This document shows positions 1 through 8,019 of a stretch of 64,000 nt of DNA, piece after piece; position 1 is the stretch's first letter, and every line of letters begins with the position of its first letter. The position numbers were made by a program, and so were the translations under genes. Under the pieces are notes generated by a model that worked only from the letters and a program-made list of their open reading frames with translations, did no database searches and was not told the DNA's origin. This DNA is from Bradyrhizobium sp. CSA112 (GTDB lineage Bacteria; Pseudomonadota; Alphaproteobacteria; Rhizobiales; Xanthobacteraceae): assembly GCF_029051645.1 (NCBI RefSeq), contig NZ_JAACFS010000014.1:1-64000 (forward strand), in the 5' to 3' direction.

Positions 1-65
1 CGTTACACGCGCGTCGACCCTCCCCCTCCAGGGGAGGGTGGGCCGATCCCGCCGAGACAATCTTC

Positions 66-662
66 CTACAACTGCGTCTTGTAGCGCTCGTAAATCACTT
101 CCTGGCTCTCGCGCTCGCCGAGGCCGGTCTGGTCGTGGATCACTTCGCCGATGCTCGGCATCACCGAACGCTCGACCCGCTCGCCCGCCCACAGCTTCGA
201 GCGCATCAGCGCCTTGCCACAGTGGAAATAGGCTTCCCTCACGTCGATGCGCAGCACCGCGCGCGGCGGCTTGCCGAACTCCACCATCGACGCCATCAGC
301 TCCGGATCCACCGAGACACTGCCCTTGCCGCCGACGCGCAGCGTCTCGTCGATCCCGGGCACGAAGAAGATCAACTGCACGAAGCCGCTTCCCTCGACGA
401 TGTTGCGAAAACTGTCGATGCGGTTGTTGCCCGAGCGATCCGGCCGCAGGTTCGGTCCGCCGACATGGACGAAGCCGGGATTGCCGCCGCGCGGCGATGC
501 ATCGACGCTGCCGTCCGAGCCCGAGGTGGCCAGCACGCAGAACGGCGACATGCCGATGAATTTCTTCGCGTGGGCGTCGATCTCCGGCCGCGCCTTGGCG
601 ATCACGCGAGGCGAGGGAGCGGGATAGATCGTGGCGAGGTCGCTCGGGGCAAGATCGGACAA
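66..662 (-). CDS. Pyridoxamine 5'-phosphate oxidase-family (PPOX) FMN-binding protein
   Basis: This 198-residue protein resembles the MSMEG_1061-type PPOX proteins, which have a split-barrel flavin fold. Visible features are the stretch FCVLATSGSDGSVDASPRGG near residue 40, followed by the segment GNNRIDSFRNIVEG typical of this family, and a C-terminal half ending in a conserved RSKLW region. I chose the TTG start at 662 because AAAGGAG sits six bases upstream; an ATG at 716 would add 18 residues with no ribosome-binding site. The substrate is unknown. Members of the family bind FMN or F420 and reduce small molecules. It is monocistronic, and a palindromic repeat lies upstream. Confidence 0.85.
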   Translation of the reverse strand: MSDLAPSDLATIYPAPSPRVIAKARPEIDAHAKKFIGMSPFCVLATSGSDGSVDASPRGGNPGFVHVGGPNLRPDRSGNNRIDSFRNIVEGSGFVQLIFFVPGIDETLRVGGKGSVSVDPELMASMVEFGKPPRAVLRIDVREAYFHCGKALMRSKLWAGERVERSVMPSIGEVIHDQTGLGERESQEVIYERYKTQL

Positions 663-742
663 GGGCGGCTCCTTTCGATTGCGCCGGAGATTATCATCCC
701 GCAAGTTTTGCGTCATCCCCGGGTTGGAAGGCTTTTATCTCC

Positions 743-873
743 GTCATTGCGAGTATCTCCGTCATTGCGAGCGACAGCGAAGCAATCCACCTCTCCGCGC
801 GGGGATAAATGGATTGCTTCGCGGAGCCTGTCATCGGGCGCGCATTCGCGCGACCCGTTGGCTCGCAATGACG
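743..873. repeat. Palindromic intergenic repeat, family A (cattgcgag type)
   Basis: The left arm CGTCATTGCGAGCGACAGCG and AGCAATCCA are answered by TGGATTGCTTCGC and CTCGCAATGACG on the right. The left end is partly duplicated, with the motif CCGTCATTGCGAG occurring twice at 741-763. The same family recurs at 13197, 49951 and 55469, always between genes. It could fold into a long hairpin in RNA. Confidence 0.85.
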
Positions 874-883
874 TCTGTTATGG

Positions 884-1237
884 TCAGACGGCATCCGCCG
901 GCACGAAGCAGCTAATGATGATGCTGCCGCGGTGATGCACGTACCACACCACGGCCTCGCCGATCGGGTTGCCCTGGTCGCGAATGACCGCGCGCTCGGG
1001 CACCTGCATCCAATGGCCCTCGATCGGAACCCAATAGACGCCGCCGCGAACATCGTAGCTGGTGCGATGGCCGTCGGAAACATCGCAGCAGGGCACGCCG
1101 TTCGGCGCGATCACGCTTTTGAACCAGGCGCGGATATCAGGCGGCACGTGATCGAACTGGCCCCTGTCGACGGCGAGTGCTGCGCCGGCCGACATCGAAA
1201 GGCAGACGAGCAAGCCGAATGGCGCGAGCCTTCGCAT
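884..1237 (-). CDS. Conserved exported protein of unknown function
   Basis: The 117-residue product begins with a signal peptide (MRRLAPFGLLVCLSMSAGAA, cleavage near ALA-VD), so it is probably periplasmic. The mature part carries a vicinal cysteine pair in GVPCCDVSDGHRT and ends in a Trp- and His-containing segment, VVWYVHHRGS. I recognise it as a small exported protein common in Bradyrhizobium-like genomes, but its role is not known to me. The ATG at 1237 is preceded by CGGAGGAAT, which decides the start over longer frames. It stands alone between two repeat-flanked genes. Confidence 0.7.
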   Translation of the reverse strand: MRRLAPFGLLVCLSMSAGAALAVDRGQFDHVPPDIRAWFKSVIAPNGVPCCDVSDGHRTSYDVRGGVYWVPIEGHWMQVPERAVIRDQGNPIGEAVVWYVHHRGSIIISCFVPADAV

Positions 1238-1421
1238 CCGATTCCTCCGCTGCGTTTGTCTTGTTCCTCGCGAGCATGCCACCCACGATTCGCAAATCTC
1301 AGGACAATTCAAGCGGAGCCGGCCTGTGGATGCACGCTCAAATAATGAGCGATGTGCGCGATGCAAATTTGATGCGGCGCGAAATCAGGGCTTCTTCGAG
1401 TCGCTTGTGTTGGCCTTCGGT

Positions 1422-2483
1422 TCACATCGCCCGCCGCGGGGCGGTCTGCAACAGTTCTTCCACCTGCTTCTTGTAGAACTTCGCATTGCCGGTCGTGAGG
1501 TGGCCCCGCGTCTCGCTCGAGGCAGGGATCAGGAAGAGACGGCCGTTCTTGACGCGTTTCATCGCGGCATCGGTGACGCCGGTTTCCGGCGGATTGCGTT
1601 CGTCGTCGGCGGCATTGATCAGCAGCAGCGTAGCCTCGATCTTCTCAAGCGATGGAGCCGGATTGTAATCGTGCGAGGCTTCCCACTGGTAGATGAAGTC
1701 GTTGGCATCGGCGGTGATTGCGGTCGCCAGCCGGTCATCGACCATCTTGTCGGCCTGCGCCGCCGTCGGCGCCTGCGCCTGATAGGCCAGCGTGCCGCCA
1801 GCGGTCGCGATGCCATAGGCGTTGATGGCGTATTTCATCATGCGCGGCTGGGTGATGTAATTGCCGCTGATGTAGTCGGGATCGTTCTTGATGGTCTCCA
1901 GCATCATCCGCCGCAGCATCCAGTTGCGCGCCGCCATCTCGGTCGGCTGCGACGCCATCGGCACCAGCGCGTCCATGAATTTCGGATACTTGCCGCCCCA
2001 GATCCAGGTATGCATGCCGCCCATCGAATTGCCGATGACGAGCCGCAGACGTTTTATGCCGAGCCCTTCCGTAACCAGGCGATACTGCGCGTCGACCATG
2101 TCCTCGTAATTGTATTTCGGAAACGCGGTCTTCATGCCGTCGGAGGGCTTTGACGATTTGCCGTGGCCGACACTATCCGGAATGATGATGTAGTACTTCG
2201 TCGCGTCAAGTGGCTGGCCGGGGCCGAACAATTCGCCGCCGAAGCCGGCCGTCAGCATGCTGGCGGCCGAGCCGCCCGAGCCGTGCAACACCAGCACGGG
2301 CTGTCCGGTGGGCTCGCCGATGGTGGTGTAGTGCAGCCGCAGTTCGCCCATCGTCTCGCCGGTGTGGAATTTGAAATCCTTGGCGATCCAGTCGCCCTGC
2401 CTAGGTGCGGGATAATCGGCCGCGAAGGCCGTAATGGAGGTCAAGGCGAAGGCTGCCGACAAGGCTGCGCGCAACAGATTCAT
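1422..2483 (-). CDS. Secreted alpha/beta-fold hydrolase (MetX-like)
   Basis: A 353-residue alpha/beta hydrolase with an N-terminal signal peptide ending around ITAFA-AD. The oxyanion region is LHGSGGS, the nucleophile elbow is GNSMGG, an acidic residue follows in NAADDERNPP, and a late His in RGHLT completes the triad. Overall it resembles the homoserine O-acetyltransferase/hydrolase superfamily, but the signal peptide and the lack of Met-biosynthesis neighbours argue for a periplasmic esterase or hydrolase. The start has GGGGAGA about eight bases upstream. The natural substrate cannot be read from the sequence. Confidence 0.85.
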   Translation of the reverse strand: MNLLRAALSAAFALTSITAFAADYPAPRQGDWIAKDFKFHTGETMGELRLHYTTIGEPTGQPVLVLHGSGGSAASMLTAGFGGELFGPGQPLDATKYYIIIPDSVGHGKSSKPSDGMKTAFPKYNYEDMVDAQYRLVTEGLGIKRLRLVIGNSMGGMHTWIWGGKYPKFMDALVPMASQPTEMAARNWMLRRMMLETIKNDPDYISGNYITQPRMMKYAINAYGIATAGGTLAYQAQAPTAAQADKMVDDRLATAITADANDFIYQWEASHDYNPAPSLEKIEATLLLINAADDERNPPETGVTDAAMKRVKNGRLFLIPASSETRGHLTTGNAKFYKKQVEELLQTAPRRAM

Positions 2484-2577
2484 GATGGTCTCCCCAAGGG
2501 CCGCGGCTGTCTTGTGCGCCGCTTGCGGGGAACCTTATCACACCGGCTATTTCCGTCACCAGATCGGCGACGATGAT

Positions 2578-2817
2578 CTATCCCTCCACTTCGGTTTCCG
2601 GCCGGTCGTTGCCGGCGGCGGTTTCGGAGCGCCATCGGCCATCCTCGGTTTCGTACTCGATCACCTCCGTGCGGCCCGGCACCCGCTGCTCGGCCGCCGC
2701 GCGCCGGGCGGCTGCCAGCGCCGCGGCGCGGCTCGGAAACGGCTCGGAGAACACGCCGTTGACGGTGTAGGCCCAGCCGCCGTCATGCTCGACGATCTTG
2801 TAGGTCACATGAGCCAT
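2578..2817 (-). CDS. Small DUF2188-like protein
   Basis: A 79-residue protein beginning MAHVTYKIVEHDGGWAYTVN, with an Ala/Arg-rich helix (RAAALAAARRAAAEQ) and an acidic C-terminal end. The pattern of a short beta sheet, a GW motif and a helix resembles DUF2188. The ribosome-binding site is weak. In-frame ATGs at 2871 and 2886 are possible alternatives but would add residues without similarity to the family. It is divergent from the DUF2277 gene. The function is unknown. Confidence 0.6.
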   Translation of the reverse strand: MAHVTYKIVEHDGGWAYTVNGVFSEPFPSRAAALAAARRAAAEQRVPGRTEVIEYETEDGRWRSETAAGNDRPETEVEG

Positions 2818-2947
2818 CGGGAACTCGCTGTTCGCAGGTGCCGGCAGGGGTGAACGCGCCGCGCGATCCATGACAGAATAGGCCATGCTGTCGGATTTTG
2901 CACCGGCCGTTCGTCCTGTGATTGCAGCCGGAGCAAAGGAGAAAACC

Positions 2948-3214
2948 ATGTGCCGCAACATCAAGACCCTGTTCAATTTCGATCCCCCCGCGACGCATGC
3001 GGAGATCCACGCTTCCGCGCTGCAATTCGTACGAAAACTCTCTGGCTTCAATTCGCCGTCGCAGGCGAATGCCGAGGCGTTCAACCGCGCGGTTTCCGAA
3101 GTTTCCGACAGCGCGCGGCGCTTGCTGGCCTCGCTGCAGACCAATTCGCCGCCGCGCGATCGCGAGGTCGAGGCCGAGAAGGCGAGGGAGCGCTCGCGGG
3201 CGAGGTTCGGCTAG
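2948..3214 (+). CDS. DUF2277 family protein
   Basis: An 88-residue protein opening with MCRNIKTLFNFDPPATHAEI, the hallmark of DUF2277 proteins, including the early Cys and the sequence QFVRKLSGF that follows. The rest is predicted helical and ends in a highly charged tail. AAAGGAG at 2935-2941 fixes the start, which excludes a longer frame beginning at 2885. The family is widespread in proteobacteria and actinobacteria and has no assigned role that I know of. No linked operon partner is visible. Confidence 0.85.
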   Translation: MCRNIKTLFNFDPPATHAEIHASALQFVRKLSGFNSPSQANAEAFNRAVSEVSDSARRLLASLQTNSPPRDREVEAEKARERSRARFG

Positions 3215-3383
3215 AGGCGCCCGCCTAACGGTTGACGCTTGATCGATCTCAAACAAGTCCGATTCTCTTATCGTGCGAGGATCTCACAAACGCCCTAGGT
3301 CTGCTGTGCTCCTGCCTCCCTTCCGCCAAACCAGGATCGCCTCTTCCCTCAAGAATTTGGAAGAACCGTCGGTGGAGGTACCA

Positions 3384-4043
3384 ATGTTATACTCGCAAAG
3401 CCCACCACTGACAGCCGAAGAACCTTCGTCCGGCGGGCTTGCGCGCGATCCGGACGCCCGATCCGGTCAGCGCATTGGTAGACGGCGCATGAAGCCGTCG
3501 ATCGATCCTCCCCATCACTACCGCTTCGGGGAGGGGCCGCCGGCGAGCGGCCGGCCGTCGATTGGCAGGCGAATACTCCGCTCCCTTACCCGGTTCTCCA
3601 TTGCGGTTCTCATCGGTGTCAGCGCCACGCTTGGCTGGCAGTCCTACGGCGATGCAGCAAAGGAGATGCTCGTAGCCCAGGCTCCGGCGCTGGCCTGGGT
3701 GTTATCCGTTTCGACGATGAAGTCGCCAGTCGTCGCTGCAACTTCCGCTGACCCGATGCAGCAGCTTGCGCCGCTGACGTCCAATCTCGATGTCGTGCGG
3801 CGCAGCGTAGAACAACTCGCTGCCAAGCAAGAACAGATGGCTCAGAACATTGCGGCACTACGGGCTATCGAGGAGGACATCAGACAGAAGATATCATCCA
3901 CGCCTCCGACCCCGGCCCCGGCGCAGCAGGCGGCCTCCATCCCGCAGCCCAAACCTCCGCAACCCAAGGCGCAATCATCGGCCGTACAGTCATCGTCGGT
4001 GCTTCGCCCGCCGCCTCCCGGCGGACCACAGCTCTCACGCTGA
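3384..4043 (+). CDS. Hypothetical single-pass membrane protein with coiled coil and Pro-rich tail
   Basis: The 219-residue product has a polar N-terminal region of about 65 residues rich in Arg and Pro, and a membrane segment near residues 71-86 (FSIAVLIGVSATLGWQ). A heptad-like helix follows (VVRRSVEQLAAKQEQMAQNI), then a Pro/Gln/Ser-rich C terminus. The start at 3384 has GGTGGAGG directly upstream. I recognise the architecture from Bradyrhizobium but know no function. The coiled coil probably lies on the outer face if the N terminus is cytoplasmic; that topology is inferred. Confidence 0.7.
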   Translation: MLYSQSPPLTAEEPSSGGLARDPDARSGQRIGRRRMKPSIDPPHHYRFGEGPPASGRPSIGRRILRSLTRFSIAVLIGVSATLGWQSYGDAAKEMLVAQAPALAWVLSVSTMKSPVVAATSADPMQQLAPLTSNLDVVRRSVEQLAAKQEQMAQNIAALRAIEEDIRQKISSTPPTPAPAQQAASIPQPKPPQPKAQSSAVQSSSVLRPPPPGGPQLSR

Positions 4044-4495
4044 CGGCCCGGATTGCCGGCGGCGAAATTGGTCAACGCCTTTCCTTTTGTGACCCGGTCA
4101 ACGTATGGCGACCGAACCTCCCGCCTCAGTTCACTTCGAGCTTCATTTTGAGGGGCTATCACCGCGCTCACGCAACATCGGTGGCGCTCTCCTCTGCGAC
4201 CGTCGCTTCCAACTCGGGATGCGTGCCATGACTGCTGTTGGGGCACGTTTGAGACATGCCGACCGGTTCTGAAGATGTCCGTTAACCGGGGCAGTCCGGA
4301 AGTGATTAGTACTGTCAAAGCGACGGAATGACCCCAACTCGGACATTGGGCCCGACAGCTGCCGGACATCCGCATTACCTCCAATGGGTACTCGCCAGGC
4401 CGGTTCAGAAGCCGAGGTTCGAACCTTTTGAGCTACGATACCGACCAATCGATCGAACGTCCTCCGGTTCCTGTCGAGCAAAGTGCGGATAGCCC
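4044..4495. other. Intergenic stretch without a supported gene
   Basis: I see no convincing gene, RNA or terminator between the Pro-rich membrane protein and the TPR protein. Both strands have short open frames, but none has a ribosome-binding site or recognisable content. The composition looks less GC-biased than in neighbouring genes. It probably holds the promoter of the TPR gene. Confidence 0.5.
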
Positions 4496-5545
4496 ATGCG
4501 CCGAAATGCCCCTCGCCTGTCGCGCTCCATCCTGCTGCTGTTCGGTGCGGTCTTGATCGCCAGTACCGCATCGATAGCAGCCCACACGCTATCTGCCGCG
4601 CACGCGGCAGCTGGTGATCCGCAGACGTGCGAGCAGGCGTCCGGCGACGAGGCGATCGCGGCGTGTACGCGGGCGATCGCGTCGGGCGCATACCAAGGGC
4701 ATGACCTTGCAAAGCTGCATTACGATCGAGCGTTTGAGTATCACGCCAAGGGCGACGTGGACCGAGCCATCGTCAGCTACAGCGAGGCCATAAGTCTCGA
4801 TCCGAACTACGCCCTGGCCTTCTACAGCCGCGCCAACTCCTGGCAAGCCAAGCGCGATTACGATCGCGCTATTGCCGACTTCAACGAGGCGATCCGCCTC
4901 GACCCTGATTACGCTGACTCCTACAACAACCGCGGCGCCGCTTGGCTGGCCAAGGGCGACAACGACCGGGCCATCGTCGACTTCAGCGCGGTGATCCGCC
5001 TCACACCGAACGACCCGGACGGGTTCTCCAACCGCGGCGCCACCTGGAAGCTCAAGGGCGACACCGACCACGCCATCGCCGACCTCAACGAGGCGATCCG
5101 CCTCAACCCGAAAGATGCCTACGCCGTCTACAACCGCGCCGCCGCCTGGAGCGACACAGGCGACAAAGATCGCGCCATCGCCGACTACAGCGAGGCGATC
5201 CGCCTCAACCCGAATTACGCCGTCGCCTTCAACAACCGCGGCATCGAGTGGAAGGACAAAGGCGACAAAAATCGCGCCATCGCTGACTATAGCGAGGCGA
5301 TCCGCCTTAACCCGAACGTCGCCTTCTTCTACCTTAACCGCGGCAACGCCTGGGGCGACAAGGGCGACAACGAACGCGCCATCGCCGACTACAGCGAGGC
5401 GATCAGACTCAATCCCAATAGCGCGATGGCCCTCCATCTGCGTGGCGTCGCCAAGCAAAGGAAGGGCGACAAGGCCGGCGGCACCGCCGATATCGCCGCG
5501 GCGAAGAGAATTGACCCAAGCGTCGCCGGAATAGAGGACCAATAG
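4496..5545 (+). CDS. Exported tetratricopeptide-repeat (TPR) protein
   Basis: The 349-residue product starts with a signal peptide (hydrophobic core ILLLFGAVLIASTASIAA) and then carries about eight consecutive 34-residue TPR units. The central units are very regular, each ending in a version of RAIADYSEAIRLNPN. A short cysteine-containing segment (TCEQASGDEAIAACTRAI) precedes the repeats. The protein is probably periplasmic and should act as a protein-binding scaffold; the partner is unknown. The near-identity of several units at DNA level (102-bp period) suggests recent expansion. The gene appears monocistronic. Confidence 0.85.
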   Translation: MRRNAPRLSRSILLLFGAVLIASTASIAAHTLSAAHAAAGDPQTCEQASGDEAIAACTRAIASGAYQGHDLAKLHYDRAFEYHAKGDVDRAIVSYSEAISLDPNYALAFYSRANSWQAKRDYDRAIADFNEAIRLDPDYADSYNNRGAAWLAKGDNDRAIVDFSAVIRLTPNDPDGFSNRGATWKLKGDTDHAIADLNEAIRLNPKDAYAVYNRAAAWSDTGDKDRAIADYSEAIRLNPNYAVAFNNRGIEWKDKGDKNRAIADYSEAIRLNPNVAFFYLNRGNAWGDKGDNERAIADYSEAIRLNPNSAMALHLRGVAKQRKGDKAGGTADIAAAKRIDPSVAGIEDQ

Positions 5546-5644
5546 TGCGAGGCGAAGATCTAAGCTGGTCGTGATGCGCCTCACGGTGCCGGCGAGGCAG
5601 TGGCGTCCATGATGGCATCGGATGTCAGCCACCGGAGCACTGTC

Positions 5645-5872
5645 ATGGATCAGGCCAGGCGATTGAAGCTCGGCGCAATTTTCTTCACCATCTTCTGGAT
5701 CGGCGGGATGCTGTGGTGGAGCGGCGAGTATCATCCCGCCTACATCATTCTTCTTGCCGTTTGCGGGACCATCGGAGGCTACCTCTGGTACCTCGCCATG
5801 CGCTGGGTGTTTCAGCACATGCGCCTGCTTCCGCTGAACGGCGATCAAGGCGGTGGCCGCGAGGCGCGGTGA
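5645..5872 (+). CDS. Small two-helix membrane protein
   Basis: A 75-residue protein with two predicted membrane helices, LGAIFFTIFWIGGMLWW and YIILLAVCGTIGGYLWYLAM, joined by a short polar loop (SGEYHP), and a charged C terminus. GGAG at 5634-5637 with a seven-base spacer supports the start at 5645 rather than 5600. I do not recognise a family. It follows the TPR gene by 99 bases and could be cotranscribed with it. Confidence 0.6.
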   Translation: MDQARRLKLGAIFFTIFWIGGMLWWSGEYHPAYIILLAVCGTIGGYLWYLAMRWVFQHMRLLPLNGDQGGGREAR

Positions 5873-5885
5873 GGCAGTGACGCCT

Positions 5886-6093
5886 TCATTGATTGCTGCC
5901 AGTTAAACCAGCCGAAGGGTCAACTGACGCACGGGATGGATGGATTTGCGTGAAGTCAGTCAAATGCCCTGGCACCGGCACACCGTCTATATCGCAGCGT
6001 AGCTGGATTTCAGCCGCTATGTCCGAAGGCACATCTTCGGACCAGTGTTCGAGCGATTCGAGTGCTGCCCAGCGCAGCGATTCCAGTTTTCAT
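5886..6093 (-). pseudogene. Possible frameshifted small gene
   Basis: Reading the minus strand from 6086 to a TGA at 5886-5888 gives a 66-codon coding-like frame (begins LESLRWAALESLEHWSEDV) with balanced codon use, but it has no in-frame start. An ATG at 6093 lies one base out of frame at an AAAA run; deleting one A would yield MKLESLRWAALESLEHW. This may be a decayed gene, a sequencing or real frameshift, or a chance frame. I know no homologue. Confidence 0.3.
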
Positions 6094-6184
6094 TCCACTT
6101 TTTCCCGAATTTGGTATGATCAAAACTGTCCTTGTCGCTCGTAGAGGATGCTGGTTTAGCGCAGGCGCCCGGAGAGGTAGTGCC

Positions 6185-6397
6185 ATGACCAAACTGGATG
6201 ATCGGACGATTGCAAACATGAGCTTCGTTCTAGAAGAGACCTGCCGCGTCTTCCCTAACGGCGGCGACCACGAACGCCGCCGCTACATCGCACGGAAATT
6301 GAAGCTCAGTGCGAAGAGGGGAAACGCCACCTTGGGCGGATTGAGGGCTGTCGCACATAGCGCGCTCAAAGAGATAACGAAGCAACGGTCGGCCTGA
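6185..6397 (+). CDS. Small conserved hypothetical protein
   Basis: A 70-residue basic, helical protein beginning MTKLDDRTIANMSFVLEETC, with the segment NGGDHERRRYIARKLKL. I recognise this pattern (short acidic start, GGDHE, basic helix) from small Bradyrhizobium proteins of unknown role. GGAGAGG sits just upstream of the ATG at 6185. No membrane segment or metal site is apparent, and the surrounding DNA gives no functional clue. Confidence 0.6.
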   Translation: MTKLDDRTIANMSFVLEETCRVFPNGGDHERRRYIARKLKLSAKRGNATLGGLRAVAHSALKEITKQRSA

Positions 6398-6707
6398 TCG
6401 CTACTTAGGAACGATGCAACGGCCCGGCCTAAAGAATCGCAATCTTGCAATCCTCGTCGCGTCACGACGGCGAGCGCATCTTCCGGCGCTCATCGATCCT
6501 GCAAGCCGGCGGAAATATGTTTCGTCAGAAAGCCTGACGGTATTTGCCCGGACTGGACCATGGCGAATCATTGGTCAAAATGCGGCTTTCTCACCAAGCG
6601 TATATTTGCGTTCGCCCGGCACATTGTGCCGGGCTTTCGCATGCGAGCCCGCGCTAATGTAGTTGCGCCGTCAGCAACGCCTTTTGCGCCGAAAATGGAT
6701 TCAACGG
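6398..6707. other. Intergenic stretch with one strong hairpin
   Basis: No recognisable gene is present. A 59-codon plus-strand frame from 6559 (MANHWSKCGF...) overlaps the end of the P450 gene and lacks a ribosome-binding site. The only clear structure is the hairpin at 6614-6637. Confidence 0.45.
6614..6637 (+). terminator. Hairpin, possible intrinsic terminator
   Basis: GCCCGGCAC pairs perfectly with GTGCCGGGC across a three-base loop and is followed by TTT. It could end a transcript coming from the small gene at 6185. The T-tract is short, so the terminator call is tentative. Confidence 0.5.
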
Positions 6708-7880
6708 TCAACCCGCCTCCCACTTCACCGGCAGATTGAGCAGGCCGCGAAACGCCCAGCCGCCGATCCGCACCGGTTCGCGCTCGTCCAGCCGCAGGCC
6801 ATTCAGTCGCGCGAATGCACTCGGCAGCGCGACGTCGGCCACCATGGCGCGGGAGGCGAACGCACCGGCGCAATAATGCGGCCCGGCGCCGAAGGCGATG
6901 CTCTTCTGGGTGTCGCGGGTGATGTCGAAACGATCCGGATCGCTGAAGGAGGCCTCGTCGCGATTGGCTGAGCCGAACATGAAGAACACGCGGTCCTCAG
7001 GCTCGAAGTCGACGCCGCGATAAGTCCACGGCTTGGCGACGCGCCGCGGCGACATCTGGATCGGCGCGATCCAGCGTGCATATTCCTCGAACACGTCGAT
7101 CCACTTCGCCTTGCCCTCGCGCACCAGCGCGAGCTGCTCTGGATGCGTCAATAGCGCCCAAGTCGCGCCTGATATCGCATCGCGCGGCTCGTTCTGCCCG
7201 CCCGAGATCGCGAGCTTGATGTTGGCGCGGATGCTTTCCATGTTCTGGCCGGCGGCGAGCAGCACGCTGAGGATCGAGGTGTTCGGCTGCTTCTTCACCA
7301 CAGGGATCATGTCGTCGATGGCGGCATCGATCCCCGCGGTGGCGGCATGGCAGCGCGCCTCGACCTCCTTGTTGCCGGTGTAATTGGCGATGCCGTCGAT
7401 CATCGCCTGCGACCACGCGTCCATGTCCTGGTAGCGCATGTTGGTCAGTCCGGTGACGTCCTTGAGGCATTCGGCAGACAGCGGCAGCGCGAACGCCTTG
7501 CAGAGATCTGCAGATCCCTTTGGCGCCAGCTCGTCGAGAATGCGATCGGCGTGGGCCTGAAATTGCCGGACCCAGGTGTCGCGCACCGTGCGCGGCGAAA
7601 CGGCAGGAAACATCGCCTGCCGCTCCGTCATGTGCGCTTCGCCATCCTTGCGCATCATGTTGTGGCCCATCAGCACATTCATCAGCCCGGCGGGCTGGTG
7701 CGAGGAGAACACGTCGATGCGCTTCTCCTGGGTGAAGATGTCGTCGCGCCGGGTGAACACGGTCGAGCCGAGCTGCGGCACGAACGCAATCGGCGCCTCC
7801 TTCCGCATCTTCGCAAGCGCAGGATAGGGATCGGCCCAGAAGGAGGGGACGTCGATGTCGAAATGCGGGGCGTTGGACAT
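6708..7880 (-). CDS. Cytochrome P450
   Basis: This 390-residue soluble bacterial P450 has the heme-binding signature FGAGPHYCAG with the axial Cys, the ExxR motif in FEEYARW, and an I-helix reading SGGQNEPRDAI. The usual oxygen-activating Thr of the I-helix (A-G-x-D/E-T) is not present in that stretch. That is seen in some P450 families and may mean an unusual substrate-assisted or peroxide-dependent reaction. The start at 7880 (MSNAPHFDID) has GGAG six bases upstream. No ferredoxin or reductase gene is adjacent. The short-chain dehydrogenase upstream on the same strand might act on the same compound, but a repeat separates them. Confidence 0.9.
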   Translation of the reverse strand: MSNAPHFDIDVPSFWADPYPALAKMRKEAPIAFVPQLGSTVFTRRDDIFTQEKRIDVFSSHQPAGLMNVLMGHNMMRKDGEAHMTERQAMFPAVSPRTVRDTWVRQFQAHADRILDELAPKGSADLCKAFALPLSAECLKDVTGLTNMRYQDMDAWSQAMIDGIANYTGNKEVEARCHAATAGIDAAIDDMIPVVKKQPNTSILSVLLAAGQNMESIRANIKLAISGGQNEPRDAISGATWALLTHPEQLALVREGKAKWIDVFEEYARWIAPIQMSPRRVAKPWTYRGVDFEPEDRVFFMFGSANRDEASFSDPDRFDITRDTQKSIAFGAGPHYCAGAFASRAMVADVALPSAFARLNGLRLDEREPVRIGGWAFRGLLNLPVKWEAG

Positions 7881-7917
7881 GAGGCGCTCCGTTACAGCGA
7901 TCGGCAGTGAGGTAGCA

Positions 7918-7997
7918 GGCTTGACCCGGCAATCCATCCTCTTCGCAAGGAGTCTTGCAAAGCGGGATGGATACGCGGGTCAAGCCCGCGTATGACG
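7918..7997. repeat. Palindromic intergenic repeat (gcttgacccg type)
   Basis: GCTTGACCCGGCAATCCATC near the left end is answered by GATGGATACGCGGGTCAAGC, giving an imperfect long inverted repeat between the P450 and SDR genes. Outer bases continue with CCGCGTATGACG. Confidence 0.75.
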
Positions 7998-8019
7998 AGT
8001 GGAGTGAGTGGCGACCGCA

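Noticed and set aside
1326..2153. A 275-codon plus-strand frame opposite the alpha/beta hydrolase
   Set aside because: Antisense composition with no domain; the hydrolase on the minus strand has a signal peptide and full catalytic motifs.
4750..5470. Regular 102-bp DNA repeats resembling a repeat array
   Set aside because: They encode consecutive TPR units in frame. There are no unique spacers, so it is not a CRISPR array.
4589..5848. A 419-codon frame antisense to the TPR gene, with regular internal repeats
   Set aside because: The repeats mirror the 102-bp TPR repeats of the sense strand; there is no ribosome-binding site or recognisable product.
6559..6738. A 59-codon frame over the hairpin at 6614 and the end of the P450 gene
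   Set aside because: No ribosome-binding site, and it overlaps a gene on the other strand and a likely terminator.
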